NCBI GenBank assembly: GCA_023423715.1
Contig: JAFAFC010000007.1
Location: forward strand, 124,001 to 188,000
Length of the DNA: 64,000 bases
Source of the DNA: Bacteroidota bacterium
GTDB lineage: Bacteria; Bacteroidota; Bacteroidia; Flavobacteriales; Weeksellaceae
Reading direction: 5' to 3'
Shown here in pieces: positions 43,724 through 53,263 of the stretch. Numbering within the stretch: the first letter of the stretch is position 1; every line of letters starts with the position of its first letter. The position numbers and the translations under genes were made by a program. The notes beneath the pieces were generated by a model. The model was not told where the DNA came from. It ran no database searches and was given only the letters and a program-made list of their open reading frames with translations.

Positions 43724-45256
43724 ATGTTGGTAAAAGTCTATGGAAGTGCAACTTATGGAGTGAGCGCCCAAACCATCACCATTGAGGTCAATGTAGACCA
43801 AGGTGTGGGATACCATTTGGTAGGCTTGCCCGATAATGCAATTAAAGAAAGTAGCTACCGAATTTCGGCGGCGCTAAAAAATAACGGGTACAAACTTCCC
43901 GGCAAGAAAATCACCATTAACATGGCCCCTGCTGATATGCGAAAAGAAGGTTCTTCCTACGATTTGAGCATCGCTATCGGTATTTTGGCGGCTTCGGGCC
44001 AGTTAAAACCTGATTTTATTTCGGAATATATCATCATTGGTGAGCTATCCTTAGATGGAACACTTCAACCTATTAAAGGTGGTTTATCCATTGCAACACA
44101 AGCAGCAGCGGAAGGTTTTAAAGGCATTATCTTACCGAAACAAAATGTAAAAGAAGCCGCAATTGTTAGCGAGTTGGATGTTTATGGTGTTGATAGTATT
44201 CTAGAAGTCATTAAGTTTTTCGATGGTGAGCAAGAACTTCAAAAAACAAACATCGATATTGGATTAGAATTTGAAGCAAAATCATCCTCTTTTCCGTTTG
44301 ATTTTTCCGAAGTTAAAGGTCAGGAATCGGCAAAGCGAGCGATGGAAGTCGCTGCGGCTGGTGGACATAATATTATTTTGATTGGTCCGCCCGGAAGTGG
44401 AAAAACAATGCTTGCCAAACGTATTCCGAGTATTTTGCCTCCACTAAGTATTGGCGAAGCATTGGAAACAACCAAGATCCACTCTGTTGCTGGAAAAATC
44501 GGAACAGAAACCTCGCTGATGACAATTCGCCCCTTTCGTTCACCTCATCACACAATTTCAGACGTAGCGCTTGTCGGCGGTGGAACGTATCCGCAACCTG
44601 GTGAAATTTCATTAGCGCATAATGGTGTTTTGTTTTTGGATGAAATGCCCGAATTCAAAAGAAGTGTTTTAGAAGTCATGCGTCAACCGTTGGAAGATCG
44701 AACGGTGACCATTTCTAGAGCTAAATTTACGATTAACTATCCCGCAAGTTTCATGTTGGTGGCGAGTATGAATCCAAGTCCAAGTGGGTTTTTCCCAGAT
44801 GATCCAAACAACACAAGTTCGCCTTCGGAAATGCAACGATACCTCAATAAATTGTCTGGTCCACTACTCGATCGTATTGATATTCACATCGAAGTTCCAA
44901 AAGTTGAATTTGAGCAATTGTCCGATAAACGTCATGGCGAAACGAGTTCAGAAATTCGAAATCGTGTTCTTCGCGCTCGAAAAATTCAAGAAGGACGCTT
45001 CCAAGAATCAGACATTTTCTACAACGCCCAAATGGGACGAAAAGACATTGAAAACTATTGCGCTTTAGATTCAAATTCGGAACAGCTACTTAAAAACGCC
45101 ATGGAAAAACTAAATCTTTCGGCAAGAGCCTACGATCGAATTTTAAAAGTAGCAAGAACAATTGCCGATTTATCCAATTCAAAGCAAATCCAATCAGCTC
45201 ACATTGCCGAAGCAATTCAGTACAGAAGCCTTGATAGAGAGTTTTGGAACGCATAA
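43724..45256 (+). CDS. comM: YifB/ComM family AAA+ ATPase (Mg chelatase-like)
   Basis: A protein of 510 residues. An N-terminal Lon-protease-like fold (SATYGVSAQTITIEVNVDQG, GEGSSYDLSIAIGIL-like region at 70-90) is followed by the AAA+ core with Walker A GPPGSGKTMLAKR, Walker B LFLDEMPEF, and a C-terminal Mg-chelatase lid (LNLSARAYDRILKVARTIADL). ComM is a branch-migration helicase that helps integrate DNA during natural transformation. A dprA gene lies 3 kb downstream. It is monocistronic. Confidence 0.95.
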   Translation: MLVKVYGSATYGVSAQTITIEVNVDQGVGYHLVGLPDNAIKESSYRISAALKNNGYKLPGKKITINMAPADMRKEGSSYDLSIAIGILAASGQLKPDFISEYIIIGELSLDGTLQPIKGGLSIATQAAAEGFKGIILPKQNVKEAAIVSELDVYGVDSILEVIKFFDGEQELQKTNIDIGLEFEAKSSSFPFDFSEVKGQESAKRAMEVAAAGGHNIILIGPPGSGKTMLAKRIPSILPPLSIGEALETTKIHSVAGKIGTETSLMTIRPFRSPHHTISDVALVGGGTYPQPGEISLAHNGVLFLDEMPEFKRSVLEVMRQPLEDRTVTISRAKFTINYPASFMLVASMNPSPSGFFPDDPNNTSSPSEMQRYLNKLSGPLLDRIDIHIEVPKVEFEQLSDKRHGETSSEIRNRVLRARKIQEGRFQESDIFYNAQMGRKDIENYCALDSNSEQLLKNAMEKLNLSARAYDRILKVARTIADLSNSKQIQSAHIAEAIQYRSLDREFWNA

Positions 45257-45285
45257 AAAAACCACCTCGAAAGGTGGCTTATATT
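45255..45285. terminator. Bidirectional terminator between comM and the DUF3078 gene
   Basis: CCACCT (45262-45267) and AGGTGG (45272-45277) form a short stem, with A-rich DNA on one side and T-rich DNA on the other, between convergent genes. Confidence 0.7.
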
Positions 45286-45300
45286 ATTTAAACTAAAAAA

Positions 45301-46221
45301 TTAGTTTTTCCAAGTTTTATGCTCTTTAGCCTCAGTTCTCTTAACTCCGTTATTTAAGTTATAAGCAAAACCTACTCCTAAAGTTTGTTTCAACTGAGTT
45401 CTTTTAATTTGGTTATGATCGTAAAGTAAATCTAGCGTAATTACGGAAGAAACGTACTTGTTGATTTTCAAATTCAAGATTCCGCCATACGATAAAACCA
45501 AACGTTCAGGATGATCTAAATAGTTAGAAAATACAGATGCGTTGTTTACCAACGTAATGTTTTCCATCAACTTCACTTTATACGTTGCTGTTCCCAAGAA
45601 ACCGAATTGGAATAATGAAGAATCGCCATCATTTTTCAATCCATAAGTTCCTGCCGTTTGCAAATCTTTATCTAAAACAAATGTCCATCTTGCGTTTGCG
45701 GGACGAAGCGTCATCGTGAAATTATCATTCGGTCTGTATGTAAAACCAGCACCAATATTTAGGTATCCTGGCGCCATGAAGTTCGAAATTTTAGCTGCAT
45801 CAGGATTGTTTCCATCTTCGTAACCCGCTGCAAATTGAGATTGCAAACCAGCTCCTGCAGATACATACCAATTATCTGAAATTTTTCTACCGTAGTTAGT
45901 CGAAAGATTAATCGCGTCTTGCGTTTTTCTTGTTCCGATTCCTTTCGTATTGTTCTGTCCGTAGCCTAAAACAACGATATTTTCCCAAAGATCTTTATCT
46001 TTTTGATACGTCATATTGTAATTAACACCAGCTAACCAACCTACGTTGTTGGCTCCACCACCAACCCAGTTAGAGAAAGCAGCTTGGTTAAGCATTAACG
46101 TATGTTGACCTTCGATAGACCAATGTTTAACAGTGTCTGAAACAGCAATGGGTTCTGTAGCTTCCTGTGCGAAAGCCTGAACGCCTGTCATTGCAAGAAG
46201 TGCAAAGAATAATTTTTTCAT
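45301..46221 (-). CDS. DUF3078 domain-containing secreted protein
   Basis: A protein of 306 residues. The signal peptide is MKKLFFALLAMTGVQAFA. DUF3078 marks include HTLMLNQAAFSNWVGGGANN, NLSTNYGRKISDNWYVSAG, FMAPGYLNIGAGFTYRPND and DLLYDHNQIKRTQLKQTLGVGFAYNL. The alternating aromatic strands and the C-terminal aromatic ending suggest an outer-membrane beta-barrel. Function is unknown. The next gene is a paralogue, so this is a tandem duplication. Confidence 0.9.
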   Translation of the reverse strand: MKKLFFALLAMTGVQAFAQEATEPIAVSDTVKHWSIEGQHTLMLNQAAFSNWVGGGANNVGWLAGVNYNMTYQKDKDLWENIVVLGYGQNNTKGIGTRKTQDAINLSTNYGRKISDNWYVSAGAGLQSQFAAGYEDGNNPDAAKISNFMAPGYLNIGAGFTYRPNDNFTMTLRPANARWTFVLDKDLQTAGTYGLKNDGDSSLFQFGFLGTATYKVKLMENITLVNNASVFSNYLDHPERLVLSYGGILNLKINKYVSSVITLDLLYDHNQIKRTQLKQTLGVGFAYNLNNGVKRTEAKEHKTWKN

Positions 46222-46282
46222 TAGTGCATTTTTAAATTTTCGGGTGCAAAAATAAGCAAATTATCCTAAAGACTCTTTTCCT

Positions 46283-47401
46283 TTATTTTACAAATGGTTT
46301 TAGGAGTTTTGAGTTGGAGCTTTTATTAGCTTCTAACCCCATATTATAGATTAAGCCAATCCCTAACGTTTGTTTACGTTGTAGTTTTTGGATTTGGTCG
46401 TGATCGTAAATTAAATCTATACTCACATTCGCTGTAATGTATTTATTGAATTTCATATTCAACGCACCCGAATACATAATATCAACCCGCTCCATATGAG
46501 AAAGATAGTTGGTAAAGAAGTTTAACTGACTGGTGTAATTCATATCTTTCATGATTTTCAATCGATGAAGAATATTCAACCTTGCACCAAGCTCCGAACG
46601 TACACTTTGACCATCTTTCGTTAAACCGTATTTGCCGGCTTTTTGTAAAAGCGGATCGGTCACAAAAGTAAACTGACCGTTGATTGGTCTAAAAATAATC
46701 TGTAAATTTTCTTTAGGATTGTATGAAAAACCGAGACCTAGATTTAAATATCCAGGAGCCATAAATTTCGAGATGCGATTTATTGGCGTGGGATCTGGTG
46801 TTGCTGAATAATTATACCCTAACGTAAACTGGGAAATAAACTGAACCCCCGTTGATAAATAAAGGTTTCTGTCCAATTCATAACCGTAGTTCAAACTTAC
46901 ATTAATAACATCTTCTGTTTTTCGTGTACTCTGCCCTTCTTGAGCCACAAAACCATAACCTAATTGAACAATATTTTCGAAATAATGCTTGTAGTTTTTA
47001 TACGTTAAGTTGTAATTAACCTTGCCTAAAACGCCAATGTTATTGTTTCCACCGGCATTCCAATTACTAAAGGAAGCTTGATTGAAAACTAGGGTGTTTT
47101 GACCAAAGAAAAACCAACGTCTTAAGCTTTCTTTATCTTGTAAAAAATTATAAGGTGTAATCGGTACTTGCTCATCAGGAAGATGAACCTGAACTACTTT
47201 TTCCTTAATATAAACCGTATCATTCAGTTTTTTATCAATTTTTTCAAAAACAGGATTATCCAAACTATCCAAATCAATAGCAACGTGATCCCATTTCTTC
47301 TGAGAAATAGAGTCAATTTGTCTTAAAATTTCCTTGTTTTTCTGAGCAAAAAGAAGTTGTGATGCTCCTAGTAAAATGATAGCAATAGTTTTGTTCCTCA
47401 T
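46283..47401 (-). CDS. DUF3078 domain-containing secreted protein, paralogue
   Basis: A protein of 372 residues from the ATG at 47401, which gives a signal peptide (MRNKTIAIILLGASQLLFAQ). An upstream ATG at 47473 would bury it. An N-terminal spacer of about 80 residues precedes the DUF3078 part (NTLVFNQASFSNWNAGGNNN, FMAPGYLNLGLGFSYNPKEN, DLIYDHDQIQKLQRKQTLGIGLIYNM). It shares the same landmarks as the downstream neighbour 62 bp away. It is probably an outer-membrane protein of unknown role. Confidence 0.88.
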   Translation of the reverse strand: MRNKTIAIILLGASQLLFAQKNKEILRQIDSISQKKWDHVAIDLDSLDNPVFEKIDKKLNDTVYIKEKVVQVHLPDEQVPITPYNFLQDKESLRRWFFFGQNTLVFNQASFSNWNAGGNNNIGVLGKVNYNLTYKNYKHYFENIVQLGYGFVAQEGQSTRKTEDVINVSLNYGYELDRNLYLSTGVQFISQFTLGYNYSATPDPTPINRISKFMAPGYLNLGLGFSYNPKENLQIIFRPINGQFTFVTDPLLQKAGKYGLTKDGQSVRSELGARLNILHRLKIMKDMNYTSQLNFFTNYLSHMERVDIMYSGALNMKFNKYITANVSIDLIYDHDQIQKLQRKQTLGIGLIYNMGLEANKSSNSKLLKPFVK

Positions 47402-47562
47402 AATCACCGTAAATCTCTTCAAAATTACAAATAACAAAATTAACAATTTGTTTGTAATCAAATCTACTGACAAAGATGTAAATTAACCCAAACAAAAACC
47501 AAAAGGTTTACGCCATATTTTCCGATAAAAAACATTGGCAATCCTTTTGTAAAAAACATGGA

Positions 47563-48327
47563 ATGATAAAAAAGTTTCTCGCAAGAAAATCGGTTTTGTA
47601 CCCGATCGTTATGCTCATCCTAATGTGGTTGGGTTTTGCGTTGCAACTTTCAGGCGTAGTCACTTCTTGTGATGGAGCCTTAATCCCATTTACACCAGAA
47701 GGTTTAGATGGTATTTTATTCAGTCCGTTACTTCACGGAAGTTGGGAACATTTATTGAGTAATTCGGTTCCTATTGGCGTTTTGCTATTTTTATTATTTC
47801 AGTTTTATCCCGAAATAGCGCCCAAAGTTTTTTTTAGAGGCTGGCTTTTTACAGGATTAGTGGTTTGGTTAATGCCTCCTTCTGTATTTTTCGATGGAAG
47901 GTTAACGTGCATCATTGGAGCAAGTGGAATCGTTTATATGCTGGCCTTCTTTCTGTTTTTTAGTGGTGTATTCCGTTGGAATATGAAGTTGCTTACAATC
48001 TCTCTCTTGGTCGTTCTTTATTATGGAAGTTTAATTTGGGGAATGTTGCCCGAAGAACTCTTCTCTGAACTTCAAGAACCTAGCAATATCTCATGGCAAG
48101 CCCATTTAGGTGGCGCTGTTGTGGGAAGTGCTTTGGCTTTTATGTATAAAAAGGCCGGCGAGAAAAAGAAAAAATTCATCTGGGAATTTCCTAATTATTA
48201 TAGCGAAAAAGACGATGCCATTTGGCAGGAATACGTTCGCAATAATCCAGAACATTTTGAAGAACTTCCTCATAAAAAAGAAGACAACCTTTGGGACTAT
48301 TTGGAAGAAATCCGTAAACGAAACTAA
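47563..48327 (+). CDS. Rhomboid family intramembrane serine protease
   Basis: A protein of 254 residues with about six membrane helices. The dyad S121 (IIGASGIVY) and H181 (WQAHLGGAVVGS) is present, and LLHGSWEHLLSNSVP corresponds to helix 2. A soluble C-terminal tail of about 55 residues follows, rich in charged and aromatic residues. It is the second rhomboid in the window and not close to the one at 27131. The substrate is unknown. Confidence 0.9.
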   Translation: MIKKFLARKSVLYPIVMLILMWLGFALQLSGVVTSCDGALIPFTPEGLDGILFSPLLHGSWEHLLSNSVPIGVLLFLLFQFYPEIAPKVFFRGWLFTGLVVWLMPPSVFFDGRLTCIIGASGIVYMLAFFLFFSGVFRWNMKLLTISLLVVLYYGSLIWGMLPEELFSELQEPSNISWQAHLGGAVVGSALAFMYKKAGEKKKKFIWEFPNYYSEKDDAIWQEYVRNNPEHFEELPHKKEDNLWDYLEEIRKRN

Positions 48328-48335
48328 AATTTCGC

Positions 48336-48343
48336 TACATTTG
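48336..48343 (+). promoter_or_regulatory. -7 element of dprA
   Basis: TACATTTG fits TAnnTTTG, 16 bp before the dprA ATG. Confidence 0.45.
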
Positions 48344-48359
48344 AGTAAAACACAAAACC

Positions 48360-49466
48360 ATGTTTTCGGAAGAACATTTGTATGCAATTGCACTTCGTAG
48401 ATGTGCTCATATTGGGGATATTCATTTTAGAAAACTCACTCAAGCATTTGGTTCCGCAGAAACCGTCTGGAAAGAAAGCAAAATCATCTTATCCAAGATT
48501 GAAGGTTTAAAGCAAAATCGTCTTTCCGAAATTGGTAAAAAAGAACATCTTGATTTTGCGGAAAAAGAGCTAAAATTTTGTACACAGAACAACATTCAAA
48601 TTCTTTTACGACATCAAAACCAACTTCCCTACTTTCTTGATGAATGTTCCGACGCACCCGCAATTCTGTATCAAAAAGGAACAATTCACCCAAATCTAAC
48701 GCCTGTAAGTTTAGTTGGAACTCGAAATATGACCGCTTACGGAAAGGGATTCCTAGAAGAGTTTCATAAAAAAGCGCCAAAAAAGCAAATGATGACGGTA
48801 AGTGGCTTGGCTCATGGTGTTGATACGCAAACACACATTTCTTCCTTACAAAATACGATTCCTACAATTGCTGTTTTGGCTCATGGTTTTCACACCTTGT
48901 ATCCCGCTGTGAACAAAAAACTTGCTCAGGAAATTTTGGAAAATGATGGCGCTTTATTGACGGAATTCAACTCTTCCCAAAAGCCAGATCGTGAAAATTT
49001 TCTTCAAAGAAATCGAATCATTGCTGGACTTTCAAGAAATTTAATCATCGTAGAAACCGCTTTTGGTGGTGGCTCGATAAGCACAGCAACATTTGCGAAC
49101 GGCTACAACCGAGATGTTTACGCACTTCCAGGAAAAATCACCGATAAGTACAGCCAAGGTTGCAATCATCTAATTTTTCAAAATAAAGCGGCTGCAATCA
49201 GCAATTTTAAAGATTTGTATCAAAATTTAGGATTAAGTTCTCCTAAAAAACAAGCGGAATTATTTCCTGAAGAAACTAAAACTCCGACGCTTTCGGATTC
49301 CGAATTAGAAGTCTATTCAACCATCAAAAAAACACCCCTAATTTCACTAGACGAATTGGCCTTAGAAATCGACAAACCTGTATTTGAGATATTACCCATT
49401 TTGCTCGAGTTGGAAATCAAACAACACATTAAAACCCATTCTGGACGTCAATTTTCTGTAAAATAA
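48360..49466 (+). CDS. dprA: DNA processing protein DprA
   Basis: A protein of 368 residues. A helical N-terminal domain precedes the Rossmann core (VSLVGTRNMTAYGKGF, VSGLAHGVDTQTHISSL, IAVLAHGFHTLYPAVNKKL, FLQRNRIIAGLSRNLIIVETAFGGGSISTA) and a C-terminal winged helix (SDSELEVYSTIKKTPLISLDEL). It loads RecA on incoming single-stranded DNA in natural transformation. With comM nearby this suggests transformation capacity, though dprA is widespread. Confidence 0.96.
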   Translation: MFSEEHLYAIALRRCAHIGDIHFRKLTQAFGSAETVWKESKIILSKIEGLKQNRLSEIGKKEHLDFAEKELKFCTQNNIQILLRHQNQLPYFLDECSDAPAILYQKGTIHPNLTPVSLVGTRNMTAYGKGFLEEFHKKAPKKQMMTVSGLAHGVDTQTHISSLQNTIPTIAVLAHGFHTLYPAVNKKLAQEILENDGALLTEFNSSQKPDRENFLQRNRIIAGLSRNLIIVETAFGGGSISTATFANGYNRDVYALPGKITDKYSQGCNHLIFQNKAAAISNFKDLYQNLGLSSPKKQAELFPEETKTPTLSDSELEVYSTIKKTPLISLDELALEIDKPVFEILPILLELEIKQHIKTHSGRQFSVK

Positions 49467-49659
49467 ATTTTTATTTATTATCAAATCAAAATTATTTTTC
49501 TTAAAAATGTCCTTTTTTGATATTTTTTATCATTTTTTCATAAACTATTAAAAATCAATTTAAACATTTGATTCTATTTTGCGAATACGTAAAATAAATA
49601 TTGTGTCGTTTGAAAAAAAATTTAAATTTGATTGAATTAAATGAATTCATCACTAACGT

Positions 49660-51018
49660 ATGGAACAACACAATATCGACCAAAAAATCCAGGATTTTAT
49701 CGCTAGAATTGAAGCAAAAAATCCAAATGAACCCGAATTCTTACAAGCTGTAAAAGAAGTTGCTGCAACAGTAATACCTTTTATCGCATCAAAAAAAGAA
49801 TACAGCGGAATGAAACTTCTTGAAAGAATGGCTGAGCCAGAAAGAGTAATTATTTTCCGTGTTGCTTGGGTTAATGACAAAGGAGAAATCCAAGTAAACA
49901 GAGGGTTCCGTATCCAAATGAACTCTGCAATTGGACCATACAAAGGAGGAATTCGTTTTCATCCAACAGTGAATTTGTCTGTTCTTAAATTCTTAGCGTT
50001 CGAACAAGTTTTCAAAAACTCTTTAACAACACTTCCAATGGGCGGTGGTAAAGGTGGTGCTGATTTTGACCCAAGTGGAAAATCAGACATGGAAATCATG
50101 AGATTCTGCCAAGCATTTATGACGGAACTTTGCAAACACATCGGTCCAGAAACGGACGTTCCTGCGGGAGATATCGGTGTTGGAGCAAAAGAAATTGGAT
50201 ATTTATTCGGTCAATATAAGAGAATCCGCAATGAGTTTACCGGAGTACTTACGGGTAAAGGATTGGCTTACGGAGGATCATTAATTCGTCCTGAAGCAAC
50301 AGGTTATGGCGTTGTTTACTTTGCAGAGCAAATGTTAAAAACCATCAACCAAGATCTTAAAGGAAAAACGGCATCGGTTTCAGGTTTTGGTAACGTAGCT
50401 TGGGGTGTTGTGAAAAAATTGGATGAATTAGGTGCAAAAGTCATTACGATTTCTGGTCCAGACGGTTATATCTACGATAAAGACGGAATTTCTGGTGATA
50501 AAATTGAATACATGCTTGAACTTCGTGCGTCTGGAAACAACAGAGCCGAAGATTATGCAAAGAAATTCCCATCTGCGGAATTCCATGCTGGAAAGAGACC
50601 TTGGGAAGTAAAATGTGATTTAGCATTCCCATGTGCTACTCAAAATGAATTGGATTTAGACGATGCTAAAAAACTGGTTGCTAACGGAACTATTTGTGTT
50701 ACCGAAGCAGCAAATATGCCTTCTACTCTAGATGCAATTAACTATTTCTTGGATAACAAAGTCTTGTTTTCTCCAGGAAAAGCGTCTAACGCCGGTGGTG
50801 TAGCAACTTCTGGTCTTGAAATGACGCAAAACTCAATTCGTTTGAATTGGACTTCGGAAGAAGTTGACGCTCGTTTGAAGGAAATCATGATCGGAATCCA
50901 CAAAGCGTGTAAAGAATATGGTAAAGAAGAAGATGGTTATGTAAACTACGTAAAAGGAGCTAACATTGCTGGTTTTGTGAAAGTTGCAGAGGCAATGCTT
51001 GCACAAGGCGTTGTATAA
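49660..51018 (+). CDS. gdhA: NADP-type glutamate dehydrogenase
   Basis: A protein of 452 residues, the usual length for the hexameric enzyme. The signature LPMGGGKGGADFDPSGKSD with the catalytic Lys, PAGDIGVGAKEIGYLFGQY, and the dinucleotide fold ASVSGFGNVAWGVVKKL are present. It interconverts 2-oxoglutarate plus ammonium and glutamate, usually in the assimilatory direction for this type. It has a 190-bp upstream region and its own terminator, so it is probably a single-gene unit. Confidence 0.96.
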   Translation: MEQHNIDQKIQDFIARIEAKNPNEPEFLQAVKEVAATVIPFIASKKEYSGMKLLERMAEPERVIIFRVAWVNDKGEIQVNRGFRIQMNSAIGPYKGGIRFHPTVNLSVLKFLAFEQVFKNSLTTLPMGGGKGGADFDPSGKSDMEIMRFCQAFMTELCKHIGPETDVPAGDIGVGAKEIGYLFGQYKRIRNEFTGVLTGKGLAYGGSLIRPEATGYGVVYFAEQMLKTINQDLKGKTASVSGFGNVAWGVVKKLDELGAKVITISGPDGYIYDKDGISGDKIEYMLELRASGNNRAEDYAKKFPSAEFHAGKRPWEVKCDLAFPCATQNELDLDDAKKLVANGTICVTEAANMPSTLDAINYFLDNKVLFSPGKASNAGGVATSGLEMTQNSIRLNWTSEEVDARLKEIMIGIHKACKEYGKEEDGYVNYVKGANIAGFVKVAEAMLAQGVV

Positions 51019-51035
51019 AACCAACTTGATAAAAA

Positions 51036-51067
51036 TAGAAAAGCATCGAAATTTCGATGCTTTTTTT
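51036..51067. terminator. Bidirectional terminator between gdhA and the YkgJ-type gene
   Basis: A perfect inverted repeat AAGCATCGAAA/TTTCGATGCTT (51041-51062) is flanked by A-rich DNA on the left and a T-run on the right, and overlaps the stop of the convergent gene. Confidence 0.88.
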
Positions 51068-51554
51068 ATGGTTGAATTTTCTTTTTCAAACTTTCTAGGA
51101 ACTCAAAAGTTGCTGGACAAATCGATGCATTTTTAATGGTTAAATGATTGATTTGATAAATCTTTTTCCGATCGGTATGCGGATACTCGCGACACGCTTT
51201 TGGCCGAACTTCATAAATAGAACACGTATTGTCGTCATTCAAGAAGAAGCAAGGAAGATTTTGTAAAACCTTGTCGCCGTCCTCATCTGTTCGTAGAAAT
51301 TTAGCTTCAAAATCAGATGCTTTTAGGCGAAAATGTTTGGAAATTCGCTCAATATCCTTTTCCGTATAAAGCGGCCCCGTCGTTTTGCAACAACGTGCAC
51401 ATTGCAAGCAATCTATCTTTTCAAAAACCTCATCATGCGTTTCCTGAACCACATAGTCTAAATTTTTCGGCGGTTTTTTCTTCAACCCATCCAAAAATTT
51501 TTTGTGTTCCTTTTGTTTCTGTTTTGCTTGGTCTTGATACCATTCCAAATTCAT
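51066..51554 (-). CDS. YkgJ family cysteine cluster protein
   Basis: A protein of 162 residues from the ATG at 51554 (MNLEWYQDQA). A TATTTTTG -7 box ends 4 bp before this codon, which argues against the upstream ATG at 51578. The cysteine cluster CLQCARCCKTTGP followed by CFFLNDDNTCSIYEVRPKACREYP defines the family, thought to bind zinc or an iron-sulfur cluster. Function is unknown. It is convergent with gdhA. Confidence 0.88.
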   Translation of the reverse strand: MNLEWYQDQAKQKQKEHKKFLDGLKKKPPKNLDYVVQETHDEVFEKIDCLQCARCCKTTGPLYTEKDIERISKHFRLKASDFEAKFLRTDEDGDKVLQNLPCFFLNDDNTCSIYEVRPKACREYPHTDRKKIYQINHLTIKNASICPATFEFLESLKKKIQP

Positions 51555-51558
51555 TTTG

Positions 51559-51566
51559 CAAAAATA
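51559..51566 (-). promoter_or_regulatory. -7 element of the YkgJ-type gene
   Basis: The minus strand reads TATTTTTG, 4 bp before the ATG at 51554, implying a leaderless transcript. Confidence 0.45.
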
Positions 51567-51648
51567 AAATATTTCCATCGATCAACCTATGGATATTAAT
51601 CATTTGAAATAATTTGACAATCAGCGGTATAATTTATAATTTCGAAGG

Positions 51649-52041
51649 ATGAAAGACATTCAAACCCAAGAAGACATTCAAAAATTGGTGGATTCTTTTT
51701 ATCTGAAGGTTCAAAAAGACGAAACCATTGGTCATTATTTCACATCCATTGCCAATGTAGATTGGAATCATCATTTACCAAAAATGTATCAGTTTTGGGA
51801 AACGTTATTGTTTGGAAATGTCTCATACAAAGGCAACCCAATGGCGGTGCACTTTCCTATTAATGCGATTAAAGCGATTGAAAAACGACATTTTGAACAC
51901 TGGATTTCACTTTGGACACAAAGCGTCCATGAAAATTTTGAAGGCGAAATCGCCGATCTAGCCATTTATAAAGCTAAAAACATTGCGAATCTGATGGCCT
52001 ACAAAATGGAAACTGCTACAAAACTTAGAGAAGGACAGTAA
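51649..52041 (+). CDS. Group III truncated haemoglobin
   Basis: A protein of 130 residues. A short globin with the group III pattern: IGHYFTSIANVDWNHHLPKMYQFW, LLFGNVSYKGNPMAVH and HFEHWISLWTQSVHENFEG, in which H84 is the likely proximal heme ligand. It binds oxygen, NO or sulfide-type ligands, with no proven role in this phylum. It is divergent from the YkgJ-type gene. Confidence 0.92.
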   Translation: MKDIQTQEDIQKLVDSFYLKVQKDETIGHYFTSIANVDWNHHLPKMYQFWETLLFGNVSYKGNPMAVHFPINAIKAIEKRHFEHWISLWTQSVHENFEGEIADLAIYKAKNIANLMAYKMETATKLREGQ

Positions 52042-52151
52042 ATTCAAGGCTGTCAATTCGAATAAAAATCAACTAGTTTTCGATACAATTTTCTACGAAA
52101 ATCACTCAAACTGACGGAGTTTCATTTTTCTAGCGGAAAAATAAATTTCGT

Positions 52152-53228
52152 CTACGGAAAAATCACATAAAAAATATATGCTGCTAGATTGACTAACAAA
52201 ACAACTCCGTACAACACATTCGTTTTTCCGCGGCTTAGGGAAAGCATTACCGTAAAAATCGATAAGGATAAAAGAATAATGGATTTTTTATCTAAACCTA
52301 AAACCAGTGGAATATCAAAAACGATACACACCACAGTAACAACAGGAATCGTCAATCCAATACTTGCCAGCGCCGAACCTAAAGCCAAATTCAACGAAGA
52401 TTGAATTCGATCATTTTTAGCAGCACGAATCGCTGCCAGGCCTTCAGGAAGCAGAACAACGGCCGCAATGATCACCCCGACTAAACTTTGTGGTGCACCA
52501 ATATCTTGAACAATCTCTTCGATCGTTGGCGATAATGATTTTGCCATAAAAACGACGATTGCTAAGCAAATCACCAAAAAAAGCAAACTAATCGCTGTTT
52601 CCGAATTGGATGGCGGATCGGCTTCATGATCAGCCTCTATATCACCTTTTACAATAAAATAATTACGATGCCGCACCGTTTGTACCATCAAGAAAGCCGA
52701 ATAAATAATCAAACAAGCTAACGACACAAAAATAAGTTGGGTATTGGTATAGAAAGGTCCCGCCTGGCTTGTCGTATAATTGGGCAATATTAGCGTCATA
52801 ATTAGAATCGCAACCAAACAAATTAACGACGTTGTTGCGGAACTTCGAGCAAATATTTGTTCGTAGTATTTGACACCACCAATCAAGATACAAATCCCAA
52901 TAATTCCGTTCAAAATGAGCATAATTGCAGCAAAAACCGTATCTCGAGCGTAGGTCATGGCGTTTTCGCCTCCTGCAATCATCAGTGAAACAATCAACGA
53001 AACTTCTAAAATCGTAATACAAACCGCTAAGATTATGGTTCCGAAAGGCTCGCCAACTTTATGCGCAACGACCTCCGCATGATGAACTGAAGAAATTACA
53101 CTTCCTATTAATAAAAGCGCTCCAATGCTCGTCATCAAACCGCTGTCGTCTATCAGTCCAGAAAAATAAAATAAACCCGATAAAATCGGAACGAGGATTG
53201 TCCAGTGTAGCAAATGTTTTAATTTCAT
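52152..53228 (-). CDS. Ca2+/H+ antiporter, CaCA superfamily (ChaA-like)
   Basis: A protein of 358 residues with about eleven membrane helices. The two alpha repeats of CaCA carriers are visible: VAHKVGEPFGTIILAVCITILEVSLI (first) and VLLPEGLAAIRAAKNDRIQS followed by NLALGSALASIGLTIP (second). A cytoplasmic acidic loop (EADHEADPPSN) separates them. It exchanges calcium, sodium or potassium for protons at the inner membrane. It is downstream of the AlkD-like gene by 35 bp. Confidence 0.9.
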   Translation of the reverse strand: MKLKHLLHWTILVPILSGLFYFSGLIDDSGLMTSIGALLLIGSVISSVHHAEVVAHKVGEPFGTIILAVCITILEVSLIVSLMIAGGENAMTYARDTVFAAIMLILNGIIGICILIGGVKYYEQIFARSSATTSLICLVAILIMTLILPNYTTSQAGPFYTNTQLIFVSLACLIIYSAFLMVQTVRHRNYFIVKGDIEADHEADPPSNSETAISLLFLVICLAIVVFMAKSLSPTIEEIVQDIGAPQSLVGVIIAAVVLLPEGLAAIRAAKNDRIQSSLNLALGSALASIGLTIPVVTVVCIVFDIPLVLGLDKKSIILLSLSIFTVMLSLSRGKTNVLYGVVLLVNLAAYIFYVIFP

Positions 53229-53263
53229 CGGTTTATCTATTTAAATTTTGGATACATATTCTT

